64,000 nucleotides of DNA from Desulfobacteraceae bacterium. Its GTDB lineage: Bacteria; Desulfobacterota; Desulfobacteria; Desulfobacterales; UBA5852. A model generated the notes under the pieces. The model did not search any database and was not told where the DNA came from. It worked only from the letters and a program-made list of their open reading frames with translations. Below, piece by piece: positions 37,067 to 46,400 of the stretch (the first letter of the stretch is position 1; each line of letters opens with the position of its first letter). The translations under genes and the position numbers were made by a program. The stretch is from NCBI GenBank assembly GCA_014237395.1, contig JABZFP010000014.1:264673-328672 (forward strand), in the 5' to 3' direction.

Positions 37067-39009
37067 TAGTGGGTTTTCTCCTGCGTGGGCGCCGTCAACA
37101 CCGGCGTGAGGCTTTCACCGGCGGCGATGTTCAGATAGAGCAGGGTGTTTTCACCGACCATGCCATCCGTCTGCAGGCCATTGCGTTCCTGAAAGCGGAT
37201 GACCTGTTGACGGAGGTCTTCGTCGAAATAGGCATGCTGAAGAACTTTTTCCGTCGGCGGCGTCCCTCCCTCGATGCGCGCCAGCCGGTCGCGCAGCCAG
37301 AGCACATCGTTGCCCTGGCTGCCGATGTGCAGGATGTTGTGTTCCAAGAGAGGCGGCCGCCAGAGCAGCACGAACTGTCCGTTCCAGATCGGCATCACCT
37401 CGGCTTGGTCAAATTGTCTTTCCTGTCCGCCGATGTTGAGGGTCAGGCGATCCCCATCGAGCGCGGCCACCGTAACGTAATGGACCCGACCCTGATCATC
37501 GAACAAGGTGAGTACCGCCGGGCGGTTGTAGATGGTTAACCGCCTGAAGCTGCCTGTTTTAGAGAGGCAGCGCAGGCCAACGCTCAGGGCACGCACACAG
37601 GCGGTGTGCCCCGGCAGGTCATTAAAATTCAGCTGCCAGTAGCGAAACAGCTCGGTGTAGGCCGTCCGGGCGTCTGTCAGCACAAGGTCGCTGCCCAGCA
37701 GGGCGACCAGGTCCTCGGGCAGCGGCTGGGGTGCTGGCACGGGTTGGATTTCGGGTATGGCCGCTAATGCCAGCAGCTCGGACTGGTAGTCAACCGCTTC
37801 CGGCCGGGTGGTTTCCGCCACTTCTGACAGTGTTTGATCGTCTGCCGGTGCCGTGGCGGGTTCCGTCTTCCGGGGCGGTGCGGATTCTGCCACCGTGAGT
37901 TCTTCGTTAGAAGCCGGTTCGGCTATGGGTTCCGTTTGAGGGTGTTCCTGTTTTGCGATGACCGGTTCTTCCGGCACCGGTGCTGTGGCCTCCTCTTTTT
38001 CAGCCGGCAGCGGCGTAGATAGGGTTTGCTCAGGCGGCATCGCGCCATGGACGGGTGGGGGCTGAGGATTTTCCATCTGGGCCTGCAGGGGGGCCGCCTT
38101 CTCAAAGGGCCACTGGGTATAGGCCCAGCCCCCGCCGAAAACCAGCAGGGCCAGCGTGGGGATTACCCAAGCCCAGCGGGTGATGGCGCGGGATGTTGCC
38201 GGTTTCCCCTTGATTTCGTGGTCCGCCTGCTTGACCAGGCGGGGGGTGATATGGGCGGCATGTTCGGCATAGGCCCCTAGCAGGGCACGGTCGCAGATGA
38301 TATTGATCAGGCGCGGTACGCCCTGGCTGCGCCGGTAAATCTGCTTGAGCGCGCTTTTGGTGAAAAGCTTCTTCTGGCAGCCGGCCACATCCAGGCGATG
38401 GCTGATATAGGCAATCGTTTCGGTCAGTGACAGGGGTGTCAAGTGGTAACGGGCGGTGATGCGCTGATCCAGCTGGCGCAGCTCCGGGCGGTCCATGATG
38501 GCCTGGAGTTCGGGTTGGCCGATCAGCAGAATCTGGAGAAGTTTGTGGCGGGTCGTTTCCAGATTGGTGAGCAGGCGGATTTGCTCCAGCACGTCGACGC
38601 TCAGGTTCTGCGCTTCGTCGATCACCAGCACCGTCCGCCGCCCCTGGCTGTGACGGTCCAGCAGATGGGCGTTCAGCCGATCGATGAGAGCCTTGATGCT
38701 GTCGCTGTCCCGGGGATAGTCCACGGCCAGTTCGTCACAGATGGAGGCCACCAGTTCCAAGGCCGACTGCCGTGGGTTCAGGATCAGGGCCACATCGATT
38801 TCTTCCGGGGTGTTTTCCAGCAGGTAGCGGCACAGGGTGGTCTTGCCCGTGCCGACTTCCCCGGTCAATTGGACAAACCCGCCCGTATCGCCCACCCCAT
38901 AGAGAAGATGGGCAAAAGCCTCTTTGTGATCGTGGCTCAGGAAGAGAAAGCCGGGATCCGGCGTGATGGAAAAGGGGGCTTGTGTGAAACCGAAATAGTC
39001 GAGGTACAT
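37066..39009 (-). CDS. gspA: General secretion pathway ATPase GspA (ExeA-type)
   Basis: 647 residues. The N-terminal AAA ATPase starts MYLDYFGFTQAPFSITPDP, with Walker A TGEVGTGKTTLCR and Walker B VLVIDEAQNL. One membrane helix lies at about 280-298 (WVIPTLALLVFGGGWAY), then a Pro/Glu-rich linker. A C39-peptidase-like fold (YTELFRYWQLNF...ILWLR region) and a peptidoglycan-binding domain (LQHAYFDEDLRQQVIRFQERNGLQTDGMVGENTL) end the protein. It links peptidoglycan remodelling to secretin assembly. Cotranscribed with gspB, convergent to gspD. Confidence 0.93.
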   Translation of the reverse strand: MYLDYFGFTQAPFSITPDPGFLFLSHDHKEAFAHLLYGVGDTGGFVQLTGEVGTGKTTLCRYLLENTPEEIDVALILNPRQSALELVASICDELAVDYPRDSDSIKALIDRLNAHLLDRHSQGRRTVLVIDEAQNLSVDVLEQIRLLTNLETTRHKLLQILLIGQPELQAIMDRPELRQLDQRITARYHLTPLSLTETIAYISHRLDVAGCQKKLFTKSALKQIYRRSQGVPRLINIICDRALLGAYAEHAAHITPRLVKQADHEIKGKPATSRAITRWAWVIPTLALLVFGGGWAYTQWPFEKAAPLQAQMENPQPPPVHGAMPPEQTLSTPLPAEKEEATAPVPEEPVIAKQEHPQTEPIAEPASNEELTVAESAPPRKTEPATAPADDQTLSEVAETTRPEAVDYQSELLALAAIPEIQPVPAPQPLPEDLVALLGSDLVLTDARTAYTELFRYWQLNFNDLPGHTACVRALSVGLRCLSKTGSFRRLTIYNRPAVLTLFDDQGRVHYVTVAALDGDRLTLNIGGQERQFDQAEVMPIWNGQFVLLWRPPLLEHNILHIGSQGNDVLWLRDRLARIEGGTPPTEKVLQHAYFDEDLRQQVIRFQERNGLQTDGMVGENTLLYLNIAAGESLTPVLTAPTQEKTH

Positions 39010-39135
39010 GTTCCTCTACCCGGGTCCCGGTTGCGTGGAAAGGCGATGTTTGGCGTATCACTCTAAAAGCAATATTTTTATAAATAAATACAGCAATTTG
39101 TGCCCTTCTGTCAAGAGGAAGAAACCACCGATATA

Positions 39136-39161
39136 AAGGGACGTTCTTAACTTATTAACTT
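39136..39161 (+). repeat. Left inverted repeat flanking the RAYT gene
   Basis: AAGGGACGTTCTTAACTTAT followed by TAACTT is the imperfect complement of 40201-40226. A third copy, without a transposase gene, lies at 42647-42670. Confidence 0.8.
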
Positions 39162-39193
39162 GAAAAACGGTCGTTAACTTGTTATCGATGCAT

Positions 39194-40201
39194 ATGCCAC
39201 GCCAATCCCGCATCGACGCCCCGGGTGCCGTCCATCACATTATTGTTAGGGGTATTGCCCGCAGGGCCGTATTCCGTGATGACCATGATCGTGACCGCTT
39301 CATAGATCGGCTGGGGACGCTACTGATCGAGACGGAGACGCGTTGTTTTGCCTGGGCCTTGATCCCCAACCATGTCCACCTTCTCTTACGTACAGGGAGG
39401 GTACCCGTCGCCAACCTCATGCGCAGACTTCTCACAGGCCATGCGGTGACTTTCAATCGGCGCCACAAACGCTATGGACATCTCTTTCAGAATCGCTACA
39501 AATCGATCCTGTGTCAGGAAGAAACCTATTTACTGGAGCTTGTGCGATATATTCATTTGAATCCCCTGCGGGCGAAAATGGTCGAAGATATGCGGGCATT
39601 GGATCGCTACCCTTACAGCGGCCACAGCGTCATAATGGGGATGGTACGTCACGACTGGCAGGAAGTCGACGATGTTTTGGCGCGGTTCGGTAAACGGCAA
39701 GGATCGGCCCGGAAGAATTATCGAGCATTTGTGGTCAAGGGGATTGACAAGGGTCGGAGGCCGGATCTTGTTGGCGGCGGTTTATTACGCAGTGCTGGCG
39801 GTTGGGAGCAGTTGAAAGCAGCGCGTGCGGCCAAGATATATCTCAAGGGTGACGAACGGATTTTAGGCGACAGTGATTTTGTGGAACAGGTATTGGCCCG
39901 GACCGGAGATGAATGGGCACGCCGCAACGACCTGCGAGCGAGAGGCTTTAGCGTTGGCGATGTGGCCGAGCGGGTGTCCGAGGTAATGGCGATACCGGTC
40001 GAAACGGTCTGGGCGGCCGGAAGGTATCCCCAGGTTGTCCGGGCGCGGAGCTTGCTCTGCTATTGGGCGGTTCGCGAGTTGGGTGTCAGCATGAGCGAAA
40101 TGGCCAGGCGCTTAGGCGTGTCGTTACCGACAGTGAGTAAATCGGTGCGTCGGGGTGAGGGGATTGCGCGGGCCGGTGGTTTTGAGTTAATGGAAGATTA
40201 A
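39194..40201 (+). CDS. RAYT-type (REP-associated tyrosine) transposase
   Basis: About 335 residues from ATG 39194 (MPRQSRIDAPGAVHH); ATG 39188 and TTG 39179 are alternatives and no ribosome site is clear. It is a Y1_Tnp fold: the HUH metal motif in ALIPNHVHLLLRT, and the catalytic tyrosine region QNRYKSILCQEETYLLELVRYIHLNPLRA. The C-terminal third has a helix-turn-helix (ELGVSMSEMARRLGVSLPTVSKSVRRG), as in longer RAYTs. These are domesticated single-copy enzymes that move short palindromic REP sequences. Matching inverted repeats lie 30 bp upstream and immediately at the stop. Confidence 0.92.
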   Translation: MPRQSRIDAPGAVHHIIVRGIARRAVFRDDHDRDRFIDRLGTLLIETETRCFAWALIPNHVHLLLRTGRVPVANLMRRLLTGHAVTFNRRHKRYGHLFQNRYKSILCQEETYLLELVRYIHLNPLRAKMVEDMRALDRYPYSGHSVIMGMVRHDWQEVDDVLARFGKRQGSARKNYRAFVVKGIDKGRRPDLVGGGLLRSAGGWEQLKAARAAKIYLKGDERILGDSDFVEQVLARTGDEWARRNDLRARGFSVGDVAERVSEVMAIPVETVWAAGRYPQVVRARSLLCYWAVRELGVSMSEMARRLGVSLPTVSKSVRRGEGIARAGGFELMED

Positions 40202-40226
40202 GTTAATAAGTAAAGAGCGTCCCCTT
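40201..40226 (-). repeat. Right inverted repeat flanking the RAYT gene
   Basis: AGTTAATAAGTAAAGAGCGT followed by CCCCTT; its complement matches 39136-39161 at about 22 of 26 positions. It begins at the last base of the RAYT stop codon. Confidence 0.8.
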
Positions 40227-40402
40227 ATTCCTTCTTACTGGCGGCCGATCAGCTCAAACAAATGTGCGCCTTCTCAGCCGTTGGCTTGTCAAAGAACAAA
40301 TTGGTGATCGCATAAATCCGATCCCGAAAGTTGAGTTAAAAATTTAAGCGTGTCTCTCTGTTACCCCCTGATAGTATCACACTGTTTGGGTCCCCAAGTG
40401 CC

Positions 40403-41773
40403 TTAGTGGTCATGGTCACTCCCCATTTGGCCTTTTTTGGGCGGCTCTTCCCAATCCTTACCGACCAACTTTGCATCAGCTCGGTCGAAATACTCAAAGA
40501 GATACTCACGCCAATTCGAATCTTCGACCCAATCCAATCCGATTTCAGGGTCTTCATAGTACATGGTTGATCCGAAAACCTCGTCACTTTCATTAAAGGT
40601 TTCATACTTGTTCCAGGTAGGCGGGTACCAAATACTCAAGCCATTTGTTGCTTTAAGTTTGAAACCATCGTCAGGGCTCCTGTCATAGAGTATAAATTCC
40701 TGCTGTTCAGCAAGGTAGAATTCCGCAGCCGCTCTGAGATCAGGGAAATGAAGTCCGGCTTCGTCTATAAGGCGCAGCCCCTCATCCATAAATGTTTTAA
40801 GGTCAAAGTTATAGTCGAATTCGGTTATTTCACCAAAACCACCCACTTCTGAAAGATCACGTGCATGGGGCAGAATATTGTAAACATCATCAAAGTGATT
40901 CCAGGTTATTTTTGCCCATTCACTATGCGCTCTAAGGACATCATATATTTCCCACGTGTCATAGAGTGTCAGGGCCGCAAAATTGATGGAGGTATCATTC
41001 TTCGGGACGCCGTTATTTCCCTTGTCAGAATAGTACGCGAGATGATTGTCGATAATGTCTATACCCAGATTCTCGCCGGTCATATCCGGGTTTGCGCCAA
41101 GGTCTTCGATGACCATCTCCCAGGGCAGCCCATCGAACTGGATCTTGGATTGGGATGCAATGAGCAGCTGCGTCACATCCCTCAGTTCATAGACGACCTC
41201 GATAAAGGCCATTATGGATCCTTCCAGGACTAAAAGGTCCAGGCCCTTGCCGGTGTCAGATTGCGCATTAATAAGTGCTTCAGCCAGAGCCCCGTTTGAC
41301 ATGAGTTGATCGTCGATGCCATCAGCATGGGTGTTGTCCCGACCGATTCCTCGCCAGGAAAAGCCTTCGCTCTTCATGACAAAGGCCACCTTGTCATGCT
41401 TAGCCCGATTAAGTGCGTCAACAGCAAATTTCTCCAGTACCGCTCCATCAGCAGTGTTCTGTTCATCATGTATTGCAAGTGGTACTTTCACACCGCCTGC
41501 AACCTCAAAGACCTCGGTTCCGGAAACGGATAACCGGTCGATCATAACCAGGACCTGCGGATGGTTGGCAGTATTGGCTGTTCCAGCCAACAGCTGATTG
41601 ATGGTGCTGTCAGCATACGCCTCCTGGTCATTGTCTGCCGCCAAATAATAAATAATCGTCCACTCCGCCTCGGTCGCCTCTGGGTCACCAAAACCCTCAT
41701 TTCCGGCCCAGCTTGTCCCGCCAACAAGCATGGTCAGGATGACGACGCCAAACATACGAATCAGTTGTTTCAT
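40403..41773 (-). CDS. Exported clostripain-family (C11) protein lacking catalytic residues
   Basis: 456 residues, ATG 41773 behind GGAGGGAG, signal peptide 1-23. The C11 fold is visible: WTIIYYLAADNDQE, then VAFVMKSEGFSWRGIGRDN, then LDLLVLEGSIMAFIEVVYELRDV, and later YDTWEIYDVL and NGLSIWYP. Active clostripain-type proteases have His in a W/D-H-G motif and Cys in a D-A-C motif at these two places. Here they read SEG and EGS, so both catalytic residues appear replaced (His to Glu, Cys to Ser). The simplest reading is an exported pseudoenzyme. Alignment is by eye. Confidence 0.8.
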   Translation of the reverse strand: MKQLIRMFGVVILTMLVGGTSWAGNEGFGDPEATEAEWTIIYYLAADNDQEAYADSTINQLLAGTANTANHPQVLVMIDRLSVSGTEVFEVAGGVKVPLAIHDEQNTADGAVLEKFAVDALNRAKHDKVAFVMKSEGFSWRGIGRDNTHADGIDDQLMSNGALAEALINAQSDTGKGLDLLVLEGSIMAFIEVVYELRDVTQLLIASQSKIQFDGLPWEMVIEDLGANPDMTGENLGIDIIDNHLAYYSDKGNNGVPKNDTSINFAALTLYDTWEIYDVLRAHSEWAKITWNHFDDVYNILPHARDLSEVGGFGEITEFDYNFDLKTFMDEGLRLIDEAGLHFPDLRAAAEFYLAEQQEFILYDRSPDDGFKLKATNGLSIWYPPTWNKYETFNESDEVFGSTMYYEDPEIGLDWVEDSNWREYLFEYFDRADAKLVGKDWEEPPKKGQMGSDHDH

Positions 41774-41792
41774 TTTCTTTTACTCCCTCCTT

Positions 41793-41937
41793 ACAAGCGG
41801 TTTCAAAACCTCAGATCGCGTTCGAGGACAAGGCGTCGCCTGATGAAAAAGCGCAGCATATTCAATCATATGTGAGCATTTTGAAGAGGGCTGCAACGCC
41901 GTCATCGGGCGTTAGATGGGGTTTTGAAACGACTTGT
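41793..41937. repeat. Dispersed repeat family B, copy 1 (145-bp element with 18-bp terminal inverted repeats)
   Basis: The ends are ACAAGCGGTTTCAAAACC (41793-41810) and the complement of ACAAGTCGTTTCAAAACC (41920-41937). The interior has TTCGAGGACAAGGCGT and GCAACGCCGTCATCGGGCG, shared with 47767-47912. It has no coding capacity and resembles a non-autonomous mobile element. Confidence 0.78.
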
Positions 41938-42010
41938 AGTAAAGAAATCAAAATACCTCCTTCCTTGTACGATACGATCAATTAGAAAAGAGAGTTACTT
42001 CACTGTGGGC

Positions 42011-42027
42011 AACAAATAGTGTGCCAA
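42011..42027 (-). promoter_or_regulatory. Possible sigma-54 promoter for the C11-like gene
   Basis: The minus strand reads TTGGCACA-N4-TTGTT, with one mismatch in the -12 GC. It is 240 bp upstream of 41773, with repeat copy B1 in between. A palindrome AATGCTAATTTAGCATT lies just upstream at 42039-42055. Confidence 0.4.
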
Positions 42028-42270
42028 GACAGGATATAATGCTAATTTAGCATTTTATTAGGTAGTTAAGATTGGTAGGGGAAGAGTCTATACTTGCAAG
42101 ACAGCAAAAAATTGTGTCATTTTTTTCTATTCGGTCTACTTTTCCTTACACTATCGTCTCGAAACGTATCTTTTTTTCTTTCCTGTAAAGGCATAATAAT
42201 TTGAGATTCAGGCGCGCTTCGGGATGCCGCTTCCGAACCGTGCCTGAACAAGTTGGTCAATTGGTTTTCA

Positions 42271-42495
42271 TTATTCTGTTATCAAGGAAATTGAAGCGAT
42301 ATTTGCCGGGAACGCCGATGACTTGATCCGGCGGAACCAGATATCATTCCCTTCGGCGTGGGTCGGATTTTTCGGATCGACCTGCTCGAGTTCCTGAATC
42401 CAGGTGACGCAGAACCTGGAACCGTCCAGGGTCATGCGCAGCTGGGCCGCGTTTTCACCAACGGCCGCAACGGAGGCCGCGGGTAATCGCTTGAT
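42271..42495 (-). pseudogene. 3' remnant of a fourth giant Asp-box protein gene
   Basis: The minus strand encodes about 74 residues ending at TAA 42271. They include AAQLRMTLDGSRFCVTWIQE and GNDIWFRRIKSSAFPANIAS. These match the C-terminal end of the protein at 1260-5921 (GEVQIRMTPNGERFYGVWLDE, GSDIMFRRMMPTEFPANA). No start or upstream coding sequence exists; the reading runs directly into a repeat of family A at 42493, which probably marks the break. Confidence 0.82.
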
Positions 42496-42560
42496 GGAGC
42501 CGTAAAAAGTCGTAATGCTTGTTTTGATGTCATTCCGGCGAAAGCCGGAATCTATTGATA
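42493..42560. repeat. Dispersed repeat family A, partial copy in reverse orientation
   Basis: GATGGAGCCGTAAAAAGTCG is the terminal repeat of family A (complement of the right end of 47384-47515). It is followed by CATTCCGGCGAAAGCCGGAAT, a variant of the internal palindrome. The other end was not found. It abuts the truncated paralogue. Confidence 0.6.
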
Positions 42561-42646
42561 TCCAGGTTAATGATTCCAGATCTTGGACGCCGATCCTGGA
42601 TCCGGAGCAGGGGGATTGCGTGGGAAGGTTGCGTCAGTAGGAGAAT

Positions 42647-42670
42647 AAGTTAATAAGTTAAGAGCGTCCC
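42647..42670 (-). repeat. Solitary copy of the RAYT-flanking repeat
   Basis: AAGTTAATAAGTTAAGAGCG followed by TCCC matches the right repeat at 40201-40226 with two or three differences. There is no transposase here, as expected for a REP-like element moved in trans. Confidence 0.75.
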
Positions 42671-42729
42671 ACTCCCCACTCCCCGTCCCTCCCCCCTTAT
42701 GCGAGGCCTTCCGCTTTGCAGGAGGAATC

Positions 42730-43059
42730 TCATTTTTCCTGGAGGATGGTGGTTGAAACACTGCCGTCGTCATTGAAGACGATGGTGACGGTGGTTTCGC
42801 CGTCCAGCATCGCGGCATAGGTCAGCAGCCCGTCGTCGATCATCCGCTCCAGCGGCGTCACCGATCGGGTGGTGATGTCCATCGTCATGTCGCCGCCGAA
42901 ATCATCCACCGTCATTTCCGCATGGGGCGTATCCGCTATCATGGCGTCGATCATATCATAAATTTCGCCGTCATTGATATCCGCGGTTGGGTGATGGGCA
43001 AAGACCGATACCGTGCAAAAAACGATGATAAACGCTAAAACAGAAACGAAGGTTTTCAT
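42730..43059 (-). CDS. Small exported protein of unknown function
   Basis: 109 residues; the start ATG 43059 follows AAGGGAGG. A signal peptide ends near residue 21 (SVFAHHPTADI). The mature part is acidic and Asp/Met-rich (IYDMIDAMIADTPHAEMTVDDFGGDMTMDI) and ends VTIVFNDDGSVSTTILQEK. I recognise no domain. HHP at the mature N-terminus and repeated Met/Asp could bind metal, but this is speculation. It lies between the paralogue remnant and the intact third paralogue. Confidence 0.75.
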   Translation of the reverse strand: MKTFVSVLAFIIVFCTVSVFAHHPTADINDGEIYDMIDAMIADTPHAEMTVDDFGGDMTMDITTRSVTPLERMIDDGLLTYAAMLDGETTVTIVFNDDGSVSTTILQEK

Positions 43060-43370
43060 TGAGGGCCTCCCTTCAAGGTTGGGGGATGTTGTGGCCGTGC
43101 TGTTGACCAGAAGACGGCACGGCGGAAGTTACGACGACAATAGCAGCCATCCTGTCATTCCGAACGCGATCCGGAATAAAACAGTAATCTTGGAACGGGT
43201 AAAGAACGGCTGTCGGACTGCTCCCGACGTGATGCCGTTGCTGGTTATTCTTGCCGGCGGAAAACCAAGACGCAACAATTGTGGCCAATCAGGTGATCGG
43301 ATGTCGGGTGGGGAATGGGAGGTGCTTTAATTATATATACGGTGACGGCACTAAAAAGTTACAAAGGAAA
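43060..43370. other. Intergenic region, nothing recognised
   Basis: About 310 bp with no supported gene. A CATTCCG...CGGAAT fragment near 43157-43175 is like the palindromes in other repeats but is too short to classify. Confidence 0.35.
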
Positions 43371-43394
43371 TGCCGCGGGGGTGGCCCCGCGGCA
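43371..43394 (-). terminator. Terminator hairpin after the third giant paralogue
   Basis: TGCCGCGGGG (43371-43380) pairs perfectly with CCCCGCGGCA (43385-43394) around a four-base loop. On the minus strand it is followed by TTTCCTTTG. It lies about 40 bp after the stop at 43433. Confidence 0.85.
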
Positions 43395-43432
43395 ATGGAT
43401 TGGGTTAAAGTGAGGTTCCTATCTGGATTGGA

Positions 43433-46400
43433 TTAACGGCCTTTCTTGCCTTTGACGACCACGGTGGTAGTGGTTGTCGTTGAGGTTGTGGTGTCAACGG
43501 TTGAGGTTCTACCTTTTCCAGGTCTTGGAGGATCGTCGTCATCCCCGGGCTCTACTGGAGGATCAACGGGCTCCTCGGGGTCTTCAACAGTGCCGCTGCC
43601 ATCATCTTCACCCGGGATGTAGTCATCGAGGAACAGGATGCGGCGGAACCAGGCGTCGGCGCCGATCTCGTTACCGTCTCTGTCAAAATCCCACTGGTTC
43701 CAGACAGCGTAGAAAAATTCTCCGCCAGGACTGCATGTGACGGAGGCCTCGCCCGACTCGTCGAGCCTGCTGCCCTCGATGGCGTCGAACTCGTTGCAGA
43801 AGCCGGAAAGTGGGTCACCTTCCAATGAAGGAAGACAGAGGAGGGTGTCCGCTTCATCTTGCCAGACCAAGTAGTGATCGCCCCATTCAACTGCCCGGCT
43901 GTAGAAGAGGTCGAGGGGTGTGGCCTCACCGGCATCATAGGCGCTGGTATGACCTGTCTCGTAGACCATGAAAAAACGCGAGGGATCGCGAGTATCGTCG
44001 CAGACATCATCGGCACATTCTGGAACGATAAAGCCTTCGGGTAGTGATGCCGTAGTCACCGAATCATCAGTTATGCTGCGGGTTGTTGGAGAGTAGCGTG
44101 GGTCGAGGACCGTCACCTGAGAACCGAGGAGTTGGGAGACATTCCGGGCCTGCTCGAAATCGCCGGGTTCATAAATCGTGCAAACCGCTGTCTCGACACC
44201 CTCAGGATCCATCCACTCGCAGGTGGTGGTGCCGCTACCCGAATAGGTTTCCCCATTAGTATGTAAATAGCTGCCCGGCAGGGTGCTCCAGGTCACACCA
44301 CCGTCGAAGGAGCGCCGCACGTAGAGATTGACGATGTCGTGGGCGTCTGTAAGAGCCTTCCAGTTGGGGGTCCAGGCGTACATGGCCATTATCATGTCGC
44401 CGGCCATGAACCCGCGATGCCCTTTTGCCATGTCGTAAGGGTTCTCCCACGACAGGTCATCGAGGTTGGTGTCGTCGGGTGGCGACTCGCCATAGTCTGG
44501 GCCATACTGCTCCCACTCATAGATCTTGGAGATCACGGTGCCGCCCTCGAGATCGTCGAAGTATTCGTTGAATGGGAATGCTTCCAAACATGCCGCTGCA
44601 TCCGTGCAGGTTTCGCCGCTTGTAATAGTATTGCCCGAGAGGTTGATAGCGGGGTCTGCGCAGAACCCCTTAACATAGCGGGGGTTAGAACCATCAAGAA
44701 ATGCCCAGTTTTCGCAGGCCATATTGGTGTAGTCATATGGGTTGTCTGTGGCGGGGTCGAAATCGACCGTGTTCGGATCACCGTCGTTCGGAATCACGAA
44801 ACGTCGAGCCATGATGTCGGCCGGGCCGCCGCGCCGGATAATACCTTGCTTCCATAGCTGAAAGGCCACCGTGCCGCTGGGGCCGGCGTCGTACCAGTCT
44901 TGGGAGATTTTGCTCGGCCGTCGGGCGATCTCGGTTTGGTAGAGGGTAGTTTCAAGGCCACCCTGGGTCTCGTAGATGGGGTCGGGAACGATGGTGTAGA
45001 AGTTGTAGCCGAGCGAACTGTCAGAGGTCAGGAAGCCCTCTGGATTCTCGAAATCTTCCGGGTAGACTGCAGGCTGATTGAGCATGAGTCCTTGAGAGAC
45101 CAGTTCGGGATTGAACATGTCGAAGGTGTGGTACCAAACGTTTTTTCCCATATCGACCTTGTCGATCAGATCGTCGGGCGCATCCTCGTCTTCGCCCTCG
45201 TCGCCCAGGCCTTTGTTTTCCTCATAGGCCATGTAGAACCAGGCCCTGTCGATGGGGTAGGCGCTGGGATTAACCCTGTAGTCACCGAGGGATGAATATC
45301 CGTGTAAACCCAATCTGGCGCGGGTTGAGGCGGTGTTGCCGCGCATCAGTCGGCCGTCTTCTGTGACGCACATGTCAATTGTTTGCGTCGGTCCCTCGGG
45401 GGTCTCGATTTCTACTTGGACAGTAGATTCACAGAAATCGGCGGTCCCGTTGCCGTCAAAGTCAATGATGCAATAGGGGTCGCTGTCCGCGGCCGTGCAC
45501 ATGGCATTGTCGGTCAGGCGCACTGGAATCGACATGGGTACGGCGGCCTTGGGGCTGCCAGTCGGGTTGGCCACGACCCAATCCGCAAGATCCCCTCCGA
45601 TCTCCCCATCAGATCCATCGTAAAAAGATCCGTAGGTGCCATCGTCACTGACGAGAGCAAAGTCGTCCCAGTCGATGTAGGTGTACCAGGTGTCGGTCTG
45701 GTGGTGGGCGATGGCGCCACTCCAGCCTTCACCGGGGCCGTCACCGTGGCCGGGCCGGATGCCTTCGGGGTCTTCCTGCCAGGTGACCACGCAGCCGGCG
45801 CCCTTGACGCAGACCGCTTCGGGCCGGTTGGCGCTGCGCACCCCGGAGCTCAGGCGTTCGGCTTTGAACCACACGAAGGTGCTTGTTTCACCTTCGGCAG
45901 CAGGGGGCAGGATCACGCCCCGGGCCGCCCAGATGGCCGAAAAGGGGTAGTCACCCACCAGGGGATAGCCGTCCTCGGCAAGCTCCTCTGCCTTCTGGAC
46001 GCCCTGGGATCCGGCGACGCCGAAGGCATCCTCAAGATAGGTACAGGGGGTCAGTGGATCGCCGTCAGTACATGCGGCGGCATCTGCAATCGTTCCTGTG
46101 TCCGCCAAATAAGTTGCCAGCAGATCCTGCTCAGTTTCGGTCATCGCATAGGCTGGACTGCCGCCCCGGGCGTATTTGCTCACCCAGACGACCAGGACTT
46201 GGTTGCCGTCCGAGGCGACGAAACTGCGCAGGACATCCCCCGGGTAGGGAACCCATTTTTTTCCGTCCTTGATTTTAATGGAGGACTGGTCGCCGGACTG
46301 GGAGAGGTTGGTGCGCTTCCAGGTGGCGCCGTCGTCGAGGCTGACTGCGGCCCAGGCATCGCGCTGGCCGTGTCCTGGGAAACCGCCGTAGCCCTCTTCG

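Noticed and set aside
42567..42818. 83-codon minus-strand frame next to the paralogue remnant
   Set aside because: It overlaps a better supported exported small protein (42730-43059) in another frame and has no start context.
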